Positions 18,207 to 26,953 are shown, counted from the stretch's first letter. The stretch: 64,000 bases of DNA from Dysgonomonas sp. 216 (GCF_010501065.1 NZ_QVMM01000003.1:62001-126000); one strand, 5' to 3'. Program-made: numbers and translations. Notes: generated by a model not told the origin, from the sequence alone.

Positions 18207-18299
18207 CAGATATATCTCAAATTTACTACCTTTATGCCTTAAATTTTTGAAAAATAGAACTAAATCAATATTTTAATATAATAAAACAATAATTCAGTT

Positions 18300-18866
18300 A
18301 TGGCAACTACTGCGGATATTAGAAACGGGATGTGTATAGATATAGAAGGACAATACTATGTGATTGTTGAATTTCTTCATGTAAAGCCCGGAAAAGGAGC
18401 AGCTTTTGTTCGAACAAAAATGAGGAATGTAACTACAGGTCGTATTTTAGACAGAACATTCAATGCTGGTGTTAAACTAGACGAAGTTCGTATCGAAAGA
18501 CGTCCATATCAGTTTCTTTATAAAGACGGAGAGGAATATGTTTTAATGAATAATGAAACTTTTGAGCAAATCAATCTTAGTGGCGATCAGATAGATGGTG
18601 TCGCTTTTCTTAAAGAAGGTGATACTATTGATGTACAAGTTCATGCCGAATCAGAAACCGTACTTACAGCAGAACTTCCTCAGAATGTAATATTAGAGGT
18701 TACTTATACCGAACCGGGATTGAAAGGTGATACTGCTACAAACACATTGAAACCTGCAACTGTTGAAACAGGTGCCGAGGTGCGTGTTCCTTTATTTATA
18801 AACGAAGGAGAAAAAATAAAAATTAATACTCGCGACGGTTCATATGTTGAACGCGTGAGAAATTAA
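18300..18866 (+). CDS. efp: Translation elongation factor P
   Basis: The 188-residue factor relieves ribosome stalling at polyproline. It has three beta-barrel domains: the KOW-like N-domain with the tip loop [10 protein letters not shown] (Lys at about residue 32 as the usual modification site), a middle OB domain ([14 protein letters not shown]-like region, about 75-120), and a C-terminal OB domain ending [22 protein letters not shown]. The modifying enzymes (EpmA, EpmB, EarP) are not in this window. A near -7 box TACCTTTA is at 18227-18234. It is a single gene with a strong terminator. A Pro-rich protein encoded at 50791 would be one client of such a factor. Confidence 0.96.
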   Translation: MATTADIRNGMCIDIEGQYYVIVEFLHVKPGKGAAFVRTKMRNVTTGRILDRTFNAGVKLDEVRIERRPYQFLYKDGEEYVLMNNETFEQINLSGDQIDGVAFLKEGDTIDVQVHAESETVLTAELPQNVILEVTYTEPGLKGDTATNTLKPATVETGAEVRVPLFINEGEKIKINTRDGSYVERVRN

Positions 18867-18891
18867 TTTGGTATTGTAAAAAACAAATGAT

Positions 18892-18936
18892 AAAATCGTA
18901 CTTGGTTTTCTTAAATAAGAGCAAGTGCGATTTTTT
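18892..18936 (+). terminator. Terminator of efp
   Basis: A 13-bp stem with one T-G wobble (18892-18904 with 18922-18934), a 17-base loop and T6 at the end. Confidence 0.85.
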
Positions 18937-18953
18937 ATTGATTATATAAAGAT

Positions 18954-19298
18954 ATGAGTAAGTCGAAATTGAATGATATGGAAGACGAGAATTGGGATGA
19001 TCCATCAATTCAGGATTTTGAGCTAATGCAACGTTATGCTTTTGTTACTCAAAGGGCTATCGATCATAATTTTGTGGGGTATTGCTACCGTGAGTATTCA
19101 GATATTAAGATCGACAGTGGTTGGCGTTTTATCTATGGAGATGAAGATGAAGATTACCTAGATAATCCGGATAATGTAATAACTCAGGATCTGTCTGACA
19201 TTGTTGATTGGAAACCTGAATTAAAAGACTTATTAACTCAAAAGCCGGGATCAGAATTCGAATGGAACCCTGAAACGGAAAGTTTTGACCGAATATAA
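18954..19298 (+). CDS. Imm33/DUF2185-family protein
   Basis: The 114-residue acidic cytosolic protein resembles the DUF2185 (Imm33) immunity family. Landmarks are the motif SGWRFIYGDEDEDYLDNPDN at about 60-79 and the C-terminal PGSEFEWNPETESF. In polymorphic toxin loci such proteins neutralise a cognate toxin. Here there is no toxin, secretion or Rhs gene next to it, so it is either an orphan immunity gene or a housekeeping DUF2185 member. It starts 18 bp after the efp terminator, and the DUF6056 gene follows after 12 bp, which may mean cotranscription. Confidence 0.8.
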   Translation: MSKSKLNDMEDENWDDPSIQDFELMQRYAFVTQRAIDHNFVGYCYREYSDIKIDSGWRFIYGDEDEDYLDNPDNVITQDLSDIVDWKPELKDLLTQKPGSEFEWNPETESFDRI

Positions 19299-19310
19299 AT
19301 AATACTAAGT

Positions 19311-20627
19311 ATGATTGAAAAAGTTGAGATGTTTATAGATGCTTGTTCTCAAAACAAAATATTAAGATTCCTGTTATTCGCATTGTCGATTATAGGTGTT
19401 TTCGGGCTTATTCTATTTATGAATATCAAAACGCCGTTATTAGGAGATGATTTTACCTATCAACATATCTTTGATACTACTCAAAAAATTCATTCTTTTG
19501 ACGATATTATTCAATCACAACAGAATCATTACTATACATGGGGGGGGCGGGTAGTTGTGCATACCATCGCTCAATTATTACTAATGTTAGATCCATTAAC
19601 TGCGGATATAATAAATTCACTGGCTTTTATTTTATTTATAGCACTTATATATCTGCATATTAATGGTAGAAAATCATTTAGTGTAAGTCTGTTTTTAGGC
19701 GTTTTTTTGCTAATCTGGTATTTGGAGCCGTTTGGAGAAACAATACTGTGGATAACCGGAAGTGCTAATTACATGTGGGGTAGCATGCTAATTCTGGCCT
19801 TTCTTCTTCCTTTCAGATTTTATAGGAATGGAGAATACAAACCTGTACAGAACTATATAGTTGCGCTTATCATGTTTGTATTCGGGACTATTGCCGGATG
19901 TACTAATGAGAATATAGCAGCTGCAATGTTGTTAATGATTGTATTGTTCTTTATGTTTTACCGAAAAAATAAATGGAAAATTCCAGTTTGGGTTTATACC
20001 GGATTTGCCGGAGCTTTAATTGGTTATTTTATTATGATTATAGCGCCAGGCAATGCTATTCGTGCCGAAGGTACAGAAACTTCTATTTTTCATATTATAT
20101 ATCGTTTATTTAGGCATACACAAGCTTTACTAAACAATATAGGTATATTAAGTTTAGTTACATTGGTATTATTTGTCCTTCAAAAGAAGAAAAATCAAAA
20201 TAAAGATGTTATATATTATGCTCTGATTTATGTAATAGCAACATTGTCTGCTATTTATGTAATGGTGTTTTCTCCGGCTTTCCCCGAAAGGGCTTGGTTT
20301 GGTGTATATGCTTTAAGTATTGTGGCTTTAGGTATACTTGCTGTGAACACTAATAATGCGCTAATTCGTAATATAAAATATTCATTTATTATATTAGGTT
20401 TACTAGCCTTGATCTTTAATTTGTTTGATATATATAAAGAATTGAATAGGGTAGAGGCTATACACAAAAATCGGACTAGCTTGATATTAGAGAGTAAAAC
20501 CGAAGGTAAATCAACCGTTGAATTCGTCAAGTACGAAACAGCAAATAAATATGTTGTAGAAGATCCTACTTATTCTGCTGCTTTATTGACTATATTTTAT
20601 GAAATAGATGTAAGATATAAAAAGTAG
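19311..20627 (+). CDS. DUF6056-family polytopic membrane protein
   Basis: The 438-residue protein has about 11-12 hydrophobic helices. The first loop contains LLGDDFTYQHIF and HYYTWGGRVVVHTIAQ, the arrangement (Gly-Asp-Asp, then Trp-Gly-Gly-Arg) found in DUF6056 and GtrA/GtrII-like membrane glycosyltransferases. Enzymatic function as a polyprenyl-phosphate-sugar-dependent transferase is plausible but unproven. The C-terminal 50 residues are soluble and probably extracytoplasmic. It lies 12 bp after the Imm33-like gene. Confidence 0.75.
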   Translation: MIEKVEMFIDACSQNKILRFLLFALSIIGVFGLILFMNIKTPLLGDDFTYQHIFDTTQKIHSFDDIIQSQQNHYYTWGGRVVVHTIAQLLLMLDPLTADIINSLAFILFIALIYLHINGRKSFSVSLFLGVFLLIWYLEPFGETILWITGSANYMWGSMLILAFLLPFRFYRNGEYKPVQNYIVALIMFVFGTIAGCTNENIAAAMLLMIVLFFMFYRKNKWKIPVWVYTGFAGALIGYFIMIIAPGNAIRAEGTETSIFHIIYRLFRHTQALLNNIGILSLVTLVLFVLQKKKNQNKDVIYYALIYVIATLSAIYVMVFSPAFPERAWFGVYALSIVALGILAVNTNNALIRNIKYSFIILGLLALIFNLFDIYKELNRVEAIHKNRTSLILESKTEGKSTVEFVKYETANKYVVEDPTYSAALLTIFYEIDVRYKK

Positions 20628-20652
20628 AAATGCGAATAAAGAATGTTTATAA

Positions 20653-20671
20653 TAAGAATTTGAAATTCTTA
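20653..20671. promoter_or_regulatory. Perfect 19-bp palindrome upstream of the lipoprotein pair
   Basis: TAAGAATTT-G-AAATTCTTA is a perfect palindrome with a single central base, ending 20 bp before the -7 box at 20692. This is an operator-like position. Confidence 0.45.
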
Positions 20672-20691
20672 ACAATCCTCTTATCTTTGTA

Positions 20692-20699
20692 ACTTGTCA
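20692..20699 (+). promoter_or_regulatory. -7 box for the lipoprotein pair
   Basis: TATCTTTG is an exact TAnnTTTG, 14 nt before the first ATG. Confidence 0.6.
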
Positions 20700-20712
20700 A
20701 TAATAAAAATAG

Positions 20713-21183
20713 ATGAAAAAGTTTTATTTGTTATTTATAGTAATTCTGGGTTTTAGTGCATGCGAAACATCGCCAAAACAGTTTAATGATACTGTTATGC
20801 AAAATATTCAATATTCGGAAAAGTTAGTGTTGACTTACGATTCGATAGTTGATAAAGCCTTATTAACAGGTAATACCGAGAAGATACGAATAATGTCGGA
20901 AGATGTATCGGGCGAAATACTAATGAGGATTGACGAAGTGAAAAAATTAAAACCAACGGTTGAAGGTACAAATTTAAAAGTAGCAGCAATATCGTATCTT
21001 GAGTCAATGATGGAATTTGTTATAGCACAGAAAATATATACCAATTTAACCGACTCTTTAACACAAGATCAAGCAGCTATTTTTGATAATAAAAATGCAA
21101 ATATAGTGCGTAATCTGAAGGCCAGCAGTCAGATTTATCATGAGTATCAATCAGCATATTCGAAGATAAAAAAATTGAATTAA
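20713..21183 (+). CDS. Small lipoprotein, LIC11966-like (paralog 1)
   Basis: The 156-residue lipoprotein has a signal peptide and lipobox (GFSAC, Cys17). The mature part is largely helical, beginning PKQFNDTVMQNIQYSEKLVLTYDSI. It resembles the LIC11966 family of surface proteins, function unknown. It shares layout with the next gene: Cys, then PK(Q/F)-FND, a helical pair, a VKKL(K/E)P or V segment, and an AAISYLE / AASISFIE segment. This indicates tandem duplication. The two genes are 42 bp apart and likely cotranscribed from the box at 20692. Confidence 0.75.
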   Translation: MKKFYLLFIVILGFSACETSPKQFNDTVMQNIQYSEKLVLTYDSIVDKALLTGNTEKIRIMSEDVSGEILMRIDEVKKLKPTVEGTNLKVAAISYLESMMEFVIAQKIYTNLTDSLTQDQAAIFDNKNANIVRNLKASSQIYHEYQSAYSKIKKLN

Positions 21184-21225
21184 GACAATAAGAATATATT
21201 TTAATTTATCTAAACTCTTAACCAA

Positions 21226-21708
21226 ATGAAAAAATTACTATTTACACTATTTGCAACTGCACTGTTGTTAACTTCTTGCGGTCCTGATCCGGTGAAATTT
21301 AACGACTCGATGGTTTCTCTAATGACTAAAGCTCAAAAAGATTATGAAAGTGTGCACGAATCGTATGAAAAACTTCTTGAAGAAGAGAAATACGATCAAA
21401 TGGGTACTATTTCAAAATCGGCAGTCGACAGTTTAAATGTTCGTTTAGAAGCTGTGAAAAAACTTGAAGTTCCATCAAATGGAGAAGAATTTCAAGCTGC
21501 ATCTATCAGTTTTATCGAAGCATTAATTGCTGCTGCTAAAGAATATGACAAATTAGAGATAATGGGAAAAGAAGATGCTACGAATGAAGAAATACAGGCT
21601 GCTGTTGATGCTATTGAGGCTAAGGACGATGCTGTAGATTCAGCTTTTGATAGTGTAACATCAATGCAAAAAGAATTTGCTAAAAAGAAAAATATAGAAT
21701 TAAGATAA
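21226..21708 (+). CDS. Small lipoprotein, LIC11966-like (paralog 2)
   Basis: The 160-residue lipoprotein has lipobox LTSCG (Cys18) and a Glu- and Lys-rich helical mature domain. VKFNDSMVSLMTKAQKDYESVHESYEKLL opens it, and FQAASISFIEALIAAAKEYDKLE is its core. It is a diverged copy of the preceding gene. No enzymatic motif is visible. It ends before the strong hairpin at 21754-21790. Confidence 0.75.
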   Translation: MKKLLFTLFATALLLTSCGPDPVKFNDSMVSLMTKAQKDYESVHESYEKLLEEEKYDQMGTISKSAVDSLNVRLEAVKKLEVPSNGEEFQAASISFIEALIAAAKEYDKLEIMGKEDATNEEIQAAVDAIEAKDDAVDSAFDSVTSMQKEFAKKKNIELR

Positions 21709-21753
21709 ATCTTCGTATTTGCAACTTAATTCAGTATAAAATTAATGAAAGGT

Positions 21754-21790
21754 AAACACAAGCTTAATTATTTTTTAAGCTTGTGTTTAT
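21754..21790 (+). terminator. Terminator of the lipoprotein pair
   Basis: A perfect 14-bp stem AAACACAAGCTTAA / TTAAGCTTGTGTTT (21754-21767 with 21775-21788). A GTG at 21783 that could open the next frame lies inside this stem. Confidence 0.8.
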
Positions 21791-21809
21791 TCATTTAAAG
21801 CTAAAAAAA

Positions 21810-23027
21810 GTGAACCGGAAAAAGAAGATAATTAACGATCCTGTTTTTGGATTTATATCCATTCCTAATAACTTTCTGTATAGTTTGATTAGCCATTCAT
21901 ATATGCAAAGGCTAAACAGAATAAAACAAATGGGATTAGCAGCATTTGTGTATCCGGGAGCACAACACACTCGTTTTCATCATTCTATAGGTGCAATGTA
22001 TTTGATGCAGGAGGCAATAGATACGCTACACTCTAAAGGCCATGAAATAACAAAAGATGAAGCTAACGGGGCTTTGGCGAGTATACTTCTTCATGACATT
22101 GGACATGGTCCGTTTTCTCATGCTTTAGAAAATACTTTGGTCAATGGAATAAATCATGAAGATATTTCATTGATGCTGATGCAATCTTTAAATACTCAAC
22201 AAAATGGAACTTTAGATACTTGTATTTCTATTTTTAAGAATGAATATCCCAAACGTTTTTTGCATCAACTGGTAAGTGGTCAGTTAGATGTTGACAGACT
22301 TGATTATTTGCGCAGAGATAGTTTCTTTACAGGAGTTACAGAAGGAAATATCGGCTCGGCACGTATTATTAAAATGCTTAATGTCCGAAATGATAAATTG
22401 GTTGTTGAAGCTAAAGGTATTTATTCGATCGAAAATTTTCTTACTTCGCGCAGATTAATGTATTGGCAAGTTTATTTACATAAAACGGCTGTTGCCGCCG
22501 AAAAAATGTTAATAAATGTATTAACTAGGGCTAAAGAACTAACACAAGATGGGATTGATTTATTTGCCTCACCATCATTGAAATACTTTTTAAAAAATAA
22601 CCCATCGAAAGAAAGTTTTAAATCAGAGGCTTTACAACATTTTGTAAATTTAGACGATAACGATATCTGGTGTGCAATGAAAGTATGGGCAAAGCATAAC
22701 GATGTTGTTTTGTCGACTTTAAGTTCTGCTCTTGTTGACCGCAATTTATTTAAAATAGAAATATTATCAACACCCAAAGACCCTCAGTCCATAAAGCAAC
22801 AGATTGACAGATATATTTCAAAGTTCAATATTTCGGAACATGAAGCCGAATATTTTATTTCGGCTGATAATATTTCTACCAATATGTATACAGAGCTTGA
22901 CGACAGCATTGATATTTTGTATAACGATGGCACAGTAAAAGATATATCTGAGGCATCGGATATGCTTAATATTGAATTGTTATCGAAGCGAATAGAGAAA
23001 TATTATTTTTCCTATCTTAAAACATAG
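21810..23027 (+). CDS. HD-domain phosphohydrolase (dNTPase-like)
   Basis: The protein has about 405 residues. It carries the HD superfamily metal site: the first His in TRFHHSIGAMYL, the HD pair in LLHDIGHGPFSHALE and the distal Asp in QLDVDRLDYLRRDS. This layout is that of YdhJ/SAMHD1-like proteins, which hydrolyse nucleotides or nucleotide-like substrates. The frame is open from a GTG at 21783, but that codon sits in the preceding terminator stem. A GTG at 21810 gives N-R-K-K-K-I-I-N-D-P-V-F-G-F, matching the family's opening, and is preferred. No ATG is available at the right place. Substrate not predictable. Confidence 0.85.
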   Translation: MNRKKKIINDPVFGFISIPNNFLYSLISHSYMQRLNRIKQMGLAAFVYPGAQHTRFHHSIGAMYLMQEAIDTLHSKGHEITKDEANGALASILLHDIGHGPFSHALENTLVNGINHEDISLMLMQSLNTQQNGTLDTCISIFKNEYPKRFLHQLVSGQLDVDRLDYLRRDSFFTGVTEGNIGSARIIKMLNVRNDKLVVEAKGIYSIENFLTSRRLMYWQVYLHKTAVAAEKMLINVLTRAKELTQDGIDLFASPSLKYFLKNNPSKESFKSEALQHFVNLDDNDIWCAMKVWAKHNDVVLSTLSSALVDRNLFKIEILSTPKDPQSIKQQIDRYISKFNISEHEAEYFISADNISTNMYTELDDSIDILYNDGTVKDISEASDMLNIELLSKRIEKYYFSYLKT

Positions 23028-23128
23028 AAATATTTTAAAGCCATCTAATTTTTGTATATTTCAAGGAAAGGGTATAAGGCTACTAGCTAAATCTGCTTAA
23101 TATTGCTTACTTTTTGGGAGGCTTTCAC

Positions 23129-23136
23129 TATCTTTG
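23129..23136 (+). promoter_or_regulatory. -7 box for the recR operon
   Basis: TATCTTTG is an exact TAnnTTTG, 52 nt before recR. TTTG at 23113-23116 is 12 bp upstream, shorter than the usual spacing. Confidence 0.55.
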
Positions 23137-23187
23137 TTATATTATTGAAGCTTTTTTCAAACTTTAGCCATTCTATAAATAGATAAA

Positions 23188-23811
23188 ATGAATTCGAAAT
23201 ATCCGTCGACTCTTTTAGAAAATGCAGTTAATGAGTTTTCTCGTTTACCGGGCATTGGACGAAAGACCGCATTGCGTTTAGTATTGTGGCTGTTGCGGCA
23301 AGATAACACAATGGTCGACTCTTTTACTTCCACACTTGTAACACTTAAACAGAATATTAATTACTGCAAAATATGTTATAATATAAGCGACGATGAAGTA
23401 TGTCCAATTTGTTCGAATCCATTAAGAGATACGAGTATAATATGCGTGGTAGAAAATATAAAGGAAGTAATGGCTATCGAAAACACATCTCAATTTAGAG
23501 GACTATACCATGTTTTAGGAGGAATTATTTCGCCTATTGAAGGAATTGGGCCAAATGATTTACAAATAGATAGTCTTATTGAACGAATTTCTAAGGGAGG
23601 TATTAATGAGGTTATTTTAGCTTTGAGTACTACTATGGAAGGAGATACTACAAATTTTTATTTATATAAGAAATTAGTAAATTTCGACATAAAAGTGTCG
23701 GTAATAGCTCGTGGTATATCGGTTGGAGATGAAATTGAATATGCTGATGAGATAACTTTAGGGCGCTCTATACTGAATAGGACTTTGTTTAATGAATCAT
23801 TTAAATTATAA
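23188..23811 (+). CDS. recR: Recombination mediator protein RecR
   Basis: The 207-residue protein acts with RecF/RecO to load RecA at single-stranded gaps. It has an N-terminal helix-hairpin-helix ([17 protein letters not shown], about 20-36), a four-cysteine zinc finger at Cys60, Cys63, Cys72 and Cys75, a TOPRIM domain with [13 protein letters not shown], and a C-terminal Walker B-like [11 protein letters not shown] region. The length is normal. It opens a tight series of six genes ending at 26876. Confidence 0.97.
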   Translation: MNSKYPSTLLENAVNEFSRLPGIGRKTALRLVLWLLRQDNTMVDSFTSTLVTLKQNINYCKICYNISDDEVCPICSNPLRDTSIICVVENIKEVMAIENTSQFRGLYHVLGGIISPIEGIGPNDLQIDSLIERISKGGINEVILALSTTMEGDTTNFYLYKKLVNFDIKVSVIARGISVGDEIEYADEITLGRSILNRTLFNESFKL

Positions 23812-23813
23812 TC

Positions 23814-24260
23814 ATGGAGGAAACTTTAGTTGAAAAATCGACTAAATTAGGTAAAGGGTTGAAGCTCTATTTTGTGTTTTCGGTCTTTATTTTATCTATC
23901 TTTTTTATTTATACTGTTATATATACTATAAGATATAATGTTTGGAGTCCGAACGAAGTACTAGAACGCTATGTGATATTACTGACTTTAATTGGTATAC
24001 CTGGAATATTAAGATTATTTTATGTTCAAAATAATAAGATTATAAATTATAGTACTGAAAAGTATATCAAACTGTATAAAAAATATTATATTTTGAGGTT
24101 AACTGTTCTTAATTGTATTGCGATAGTTAATATTATATCGTTACATATTTCAGGATCGAAAAATTTTATATATATGACTATCATTGTTATATTTGTTTTT
24201 TTCTTTTGCATACCTCAAAAGACTTTATATACAACTATAGATAAAAGTGAAAATAAATAA
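23814..24260 (+). CDS. Small polytopic membrane protein of unknown function
   Basis: I do not recognise this 148-residue protein. It has four hydrophobic segments at about residues 18-40, 53-68, 93-112 and 117-133, with a basic loop rich in Lys and Tyr in the middle (EKYIKLYKKYY). The start codon is only 2 bp after the recR stop, so translation is coupled. The sequence is strongly AT-rich, more so than its neighbours, which suggests relaxed constraint or an accessory insertion in the operon. Confidence 0.6.
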   Translation: MEETLVEKSTKLGKGLKLYFVFSVFILSIFFIYTVIYTIRYNVWSPNEVLERYVILLTLIGIPGILRLFYVQNNKIINYSTEKYIKLYKKYYILRLTVLNCIAIVNIISLHISGSKNFIYMTIIVIFVFFFCIPQKTLYTTIDKSENK

Positions 24261-24274
24261 TATAAAAAAATTGT

Positions 24275-24730
24275 ATGGTTATAGCTGTTGATTTTGACGG
24301 AACAATTGTTGAACACGAATATCCGAGAATAGGGCGTGCAATTCCTTTTGCTATTGAAACATTATTAAAGTTACAACAAGAACGGCACATTTTACTTTTA
24401 TGGAGTGTGCGCGAAGGTGATTTACTACAAGAGGCTGTAGATTACTGCGAAAGTAAAGGTTTAAAGTTTTATGCAGCTAATAAAAATCATCCGGAAGAAG
24501 ATCGGGCAACTGCTGCACGAAAACTTGATGCTGATTTATTTATAGATGACAGAAACTTAGGAGGACTTCCTGATTGGGGGGTAATATACCATGCAATACA
24601 GGCAAAAGAAAGAGGTGAGGTTTCGTTTGAAAAAATAATGATGCTTTCGGGCGAGAGCAAAACTAGTCGTCGTAAGAAGAATTTTTTCATACGCTTAGGC
24701 GAGATGATAGAAAAAAACAAAGGATATTAG
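24275..24730 (+). CDS. BT0820-like HAD-fold hydrolase
   Basis: This 151-residue HAD-like protein begins MVIAVDFDGTIVEHEYPRIG, with the nucleophile Asp in DFDGT (about residues 5-9). A LLLWSVREGD segment stands in the second-motif position, and the acidic motif LFIDDRNLGG at about 88-97 completes the site. It corresponds to the small BT0820-type HAD family of Bacteroides. Phosphatase activity is expected but the substrate is unknown. It lies 14 bp after the membrane protein and 17 bp before the glycosyltransferase. Confidence 0.85.
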   Translation: MVIAVDFDGTIVEHEYPRIGRAIPFAIETLLKLQQERHILLLWSVREGDLLQEAVDYCESKGLKFYAANKNHPEEDRATAARKLDADLFIDDRNLGGLPDWGVIYHAIQAKERGEVSFEKIMMLSGESKTSRRKKNFFIRLGEMIEKNKGY

Positions 24731-24747
24731 GGCTTGTTTTGCGGTAA

Positions 24748-25800
24748 ATGGATATGAAATTATCAGTTATTATTGTTAACTACAATGTAAAATATTTTCT
24801 TGAACAATGTTTGCTTTCGGTTGAAGAATCAAATTTTCCGTTCGAATATGAAGTGTTTGTTGTTGATAATAATTCAAGTGATAATTCGATTGCTTATTTA
24901 AGCGAAAAATTTCCCAATGTTTTTTTTATAGCTAACTCTGATAATCCGGGATTTGCAAAAGCCAATAATCAATGTATAAAAGTCTCGAAAGGTGAATATA
25001 TATTATTATTAAACCCCGATACTGTTGTTGGCGAAAATGTTTTCAGTAACGTTTGTGATTTTGCAGACAAGAATCCTATAGCTGGGGCTATCGGAGTGAA
25101 AATGATAAACGGATATGGTGAATTTTTAGCCGAATCGAAACGGGGATTTCCGACACCATGGGCTTCGTTCTGCAAAATATTCGGATTAACTAAGCTTTTT
25201 CCAAATTCAACTTTTTTCGGGCGATATCACTTAAAATATTTGGATGAAAATAGTATTCATAGGGTAGACGTACTGGCTGGTGCATTCATGTTGCTTAGGC
25301 GGTCGGCTCTCAATAAATCGGGGTTACTTGATGAAGATTTCTTTATGTATGGCGAGGATATTGACTTGTCGTATCGCATAATGAAGGCAGGATATGAAAA
25401 CTATTATCTTCCGGAAAAGATAATTCACTATAAAGGAGAGAGCACCAAAAAGGATATAAAATATGTAAAGGTCTTTTATCAGGCTATGCATATCTTTTTT
25501 AAAAAACATTACCCTCACTTTGGAAAGATATATTCCTTATTTATTACCTCCGGCATTTATGCTCGGGCAGCTGTTGCTGCAATGAAACGAATAATAACTG
25601 CTGTTTTCAACATAAAAAAAACAAAAAAAGGGCTTAATGTTGTATTACTTGATCATTCCAGCCTTTCATATTCTCAGATTATAAATAAAATGGATAAGGA
25701 AAAGCGGAAAAATACTGAATACCGAATTTATTCGCCGAAATCGGGGATGATTATTGGTAGTAATTTCGCAGAAAAAGCCAATAATGATGCTGAACAATAA
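24748..25800 (+). CDS. Family 2 glycosyltransferase
   Basis: This 350-residue GT-A fold enzyme resembles the WbbL rhamnosyltransferase group. It begins LSVIIVNYNVKYFLEQCLLSV with the nucleotide-binding VVDNNSSDNS, then NPGFAKANNQ and LLLNPDTVV (the DXD equivalent). The acceptor-side motif is GAFMLLRRSALNKSGLLDEDFFMYGEDIDLSYR. The C-terminal 80 residues form basic helices that may associate with the membrane. It is probably involved in surface polysaccharide or LPS assembly. Its 3' end overlaps the next gene by 14-17 bp. Confidence 0.9.
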   Translation: MDMKLSVIIVNYNVKYFLEQCLLSVEESNFPFEYEVFVVDNNSSDNSIAYLSEKFPNVFFIANSDNPGFAKANNQCIKVSKGEYILLLNPDTVVGENVFSNVCDFADKNPIAGAIGVKMINGYGEFLAESKRGFPTPWASFCKIFGLTKLFPNSTFFGRYHLKYLDENSIHRVDVLAGAFMLLRRSALNKSGLLDEDFFMYGEDIDLSYRIMKAGYENYYLPEKIIHYKGESTKKDIKYVKVFYQAMHIFFKKHYPHFGKIYSLFITSGIYARAAVAAMKRIITAVFNIKKTKKGLNVVLLDHSSLSYSQIINKMDKEKRKNTEYRIYSPKSGMIIGSNFAEKANNDAEQ

Positions 25801-26320
25801 TATCTTAAATCTAAGAGCGGTAGAACCCGAAGATTTAGACATTTTATATAGATGGGAGAATAATACCAATTTGTGGATACACGGCAATAGTATATCTCCT
25901 TATTCAAAACAAACTCTTCGTCAATATATATTAGATAGTCAAACTAGCGATATATATCAGAATAAGCAACTTCGATTGATGATTGATCTAAAAAGCGAAG
26001 GCAATAAAACAATAGGGGCTATAGATCTTTACGATTTGGATATTCACAATCTTAGATGCGGGATAGGTATTTTGTTGGATAAGGAATATCAAAAGAAAGG
26101 TTTTGCCGGCATAGCTCTTGATTTAGTGAAATTGTATGCATTTTCTTTTTTACGTTTACACCAATTGTATGCTTATATAATTGCAGATAACAAAGCGAGT
26201 ATTCGTTTGTTCGAAAAATCGGGTTTTGATAGATGTGGAATCTTCAAAGAATGGATATGTGCAACGGATGATTATAAGGATGTTTTTATATACCAGTTAA
26301 TACATAAAAGTGATGATTGA
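25784..26320 (+). CDS. GNAT-family N-acetyltransferase (RimL/SpeG-like)
   Basis: The protein has about 178 residues and a RimJ/RimL-type GNAT fold. LRAVEPEDLDILYRWENN is the usual N-terminal signature. The acetyl-CoA loop is GIGILLDKEYQKKGFAGIALDLV (Q-x-x-G-x-A), followed by the NKASIRLFEKSGF motif. The frame is open from 25754, but the two adjacent ATGs at 25784 and 25787 place the start just before the conserved region, with only a short overlap with the glycosyltransferase stop at 25800. The substrate may be a ribosomal protein, polyamine or sugar nucleotide. Confidence 0.85.
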   Translation: MMLNNNILNLRAVEPEDLDILYRWENNTNLWIHGNSISPYSKQTLRQYILDSQTSDIYQNKQLRLMIDLKSEGNKTIGAIDLYDLDIHNLRCGIGILLDKEYQKKGFAGIALDLVKLYAFSFLRLHQLYAYIIADNKASIRLFEKSGFDRCGIFKEWICATDDYKDVFIYQLIHKSDD

Positions 26321-26876
26321 AGATATAAAAAAAGCTTGCGAAGTGATGATGGATGGCGGAATAATTTTGTACCCTACAGATACAATTTGGGGTATAGGAT
26401 GTGATGCTACAAATCGGGATGCAGTTAAGCGAATATATGAATTGAAACAGCGTGCAGATAATAAATCAATGATTGTATTATTGGATAATTCGGTAAAACT
26501 TAATTATTATATAGAAGATGTTCCGGATATTGCATGGGATTTAATTGATCTTACCGAAAAGCCTTTAACTATTATATATGACGGAGCTCGAAATGTTGCT
26601 CCCAATTTGATTGCAGAAGATGGCTCGCTGGCAATCCGCATTACGAAAGAAAGGTTCTCGCAAGAATTATGTCGCCGGTTCCGAAAAGCCATAGTTTCTA
26701 CTTCGGCAAATATTAGTGGTGTATCTTCGCCTCAAAGTTATGACGAAATATCGGATGTGATTAAGAATGGAGTAGATTATATCATTAAGTTCGGGCAAGA
26801 TGACCAGTCGAAAGCTCAAGCATCGAGTATTATTAAATTAGGAAAGAATAGCGAAGTTAAAATAATCAGGCAATAA
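26310..26876 (+). CDS. Threonylcarbamoyl-AMP synthase, Sua5/YrdC/YwlC family
   Basis: The 188-residue enzyme makes L-threonylcarbamoyladenylate for the t6A37 modification of ANN-decoding tRNAs. Landmarks are GGIILYPTDTIWGIGCDATNRDAVKRIYELKQR (15-47), with the KxR-like substrate residues, SMIVLLDN, the EKPLTIIYDGARNVAPNLIAEDGSLAIRI core, and the STSANISG motif. It overlaps the GNAT gene by 11 bp and closes the recR operon before the hairpin at 26877-26905. Confidence 0.92.
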   Translation: MMIEDIKKACEVMMDGGIILYPTDTIWGIGCDATNRDAVKRIYELKQRADNKSMIVLLDNSVKLNYYIEDVPDIAWDLIDLTEKPLTIIYDGARNVAPNLIAEDGSLAIRITKERFSQELCRRFRKAIVSTSANISGVSSPQSYDEISDVIKNGVDYIIKFGQDDQSKAQASSIIKLGKNSEVKIIRQ

Positions 26877-26905
26877 AAAAACAGCAGATTTTCCTGCTGT
26901 TTTTC
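26877..26905 (+). terminator. Terminator of the recR operon
   Basis: ACAGCAG / CTGCTGT stem preceded by A7 and followed by T5. It may also act on the convergent gene from 28033. Confidence 0.85.
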
Positions 26906-26953
26906 TAATGATAATAATTAGCCTTAGTCAATTATATAAATTTATTCGATGTA

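Noticed and set aside
21783-21809. GTG at 21783 as the start of the HD phosphohydrolase
   Set aside because: The codon lies inside the perfect 14-bp terminator stem of the previous gene. The GTG at 21810 fits the family opening.
23401-23440. GTTCGAATCC motif resembling a tRNA T-loop
   Set aside because: It lies inside the recR zinc-finger coding region, and no acceptor or anticodon stem surrounds it. No tRNA was found in the window.
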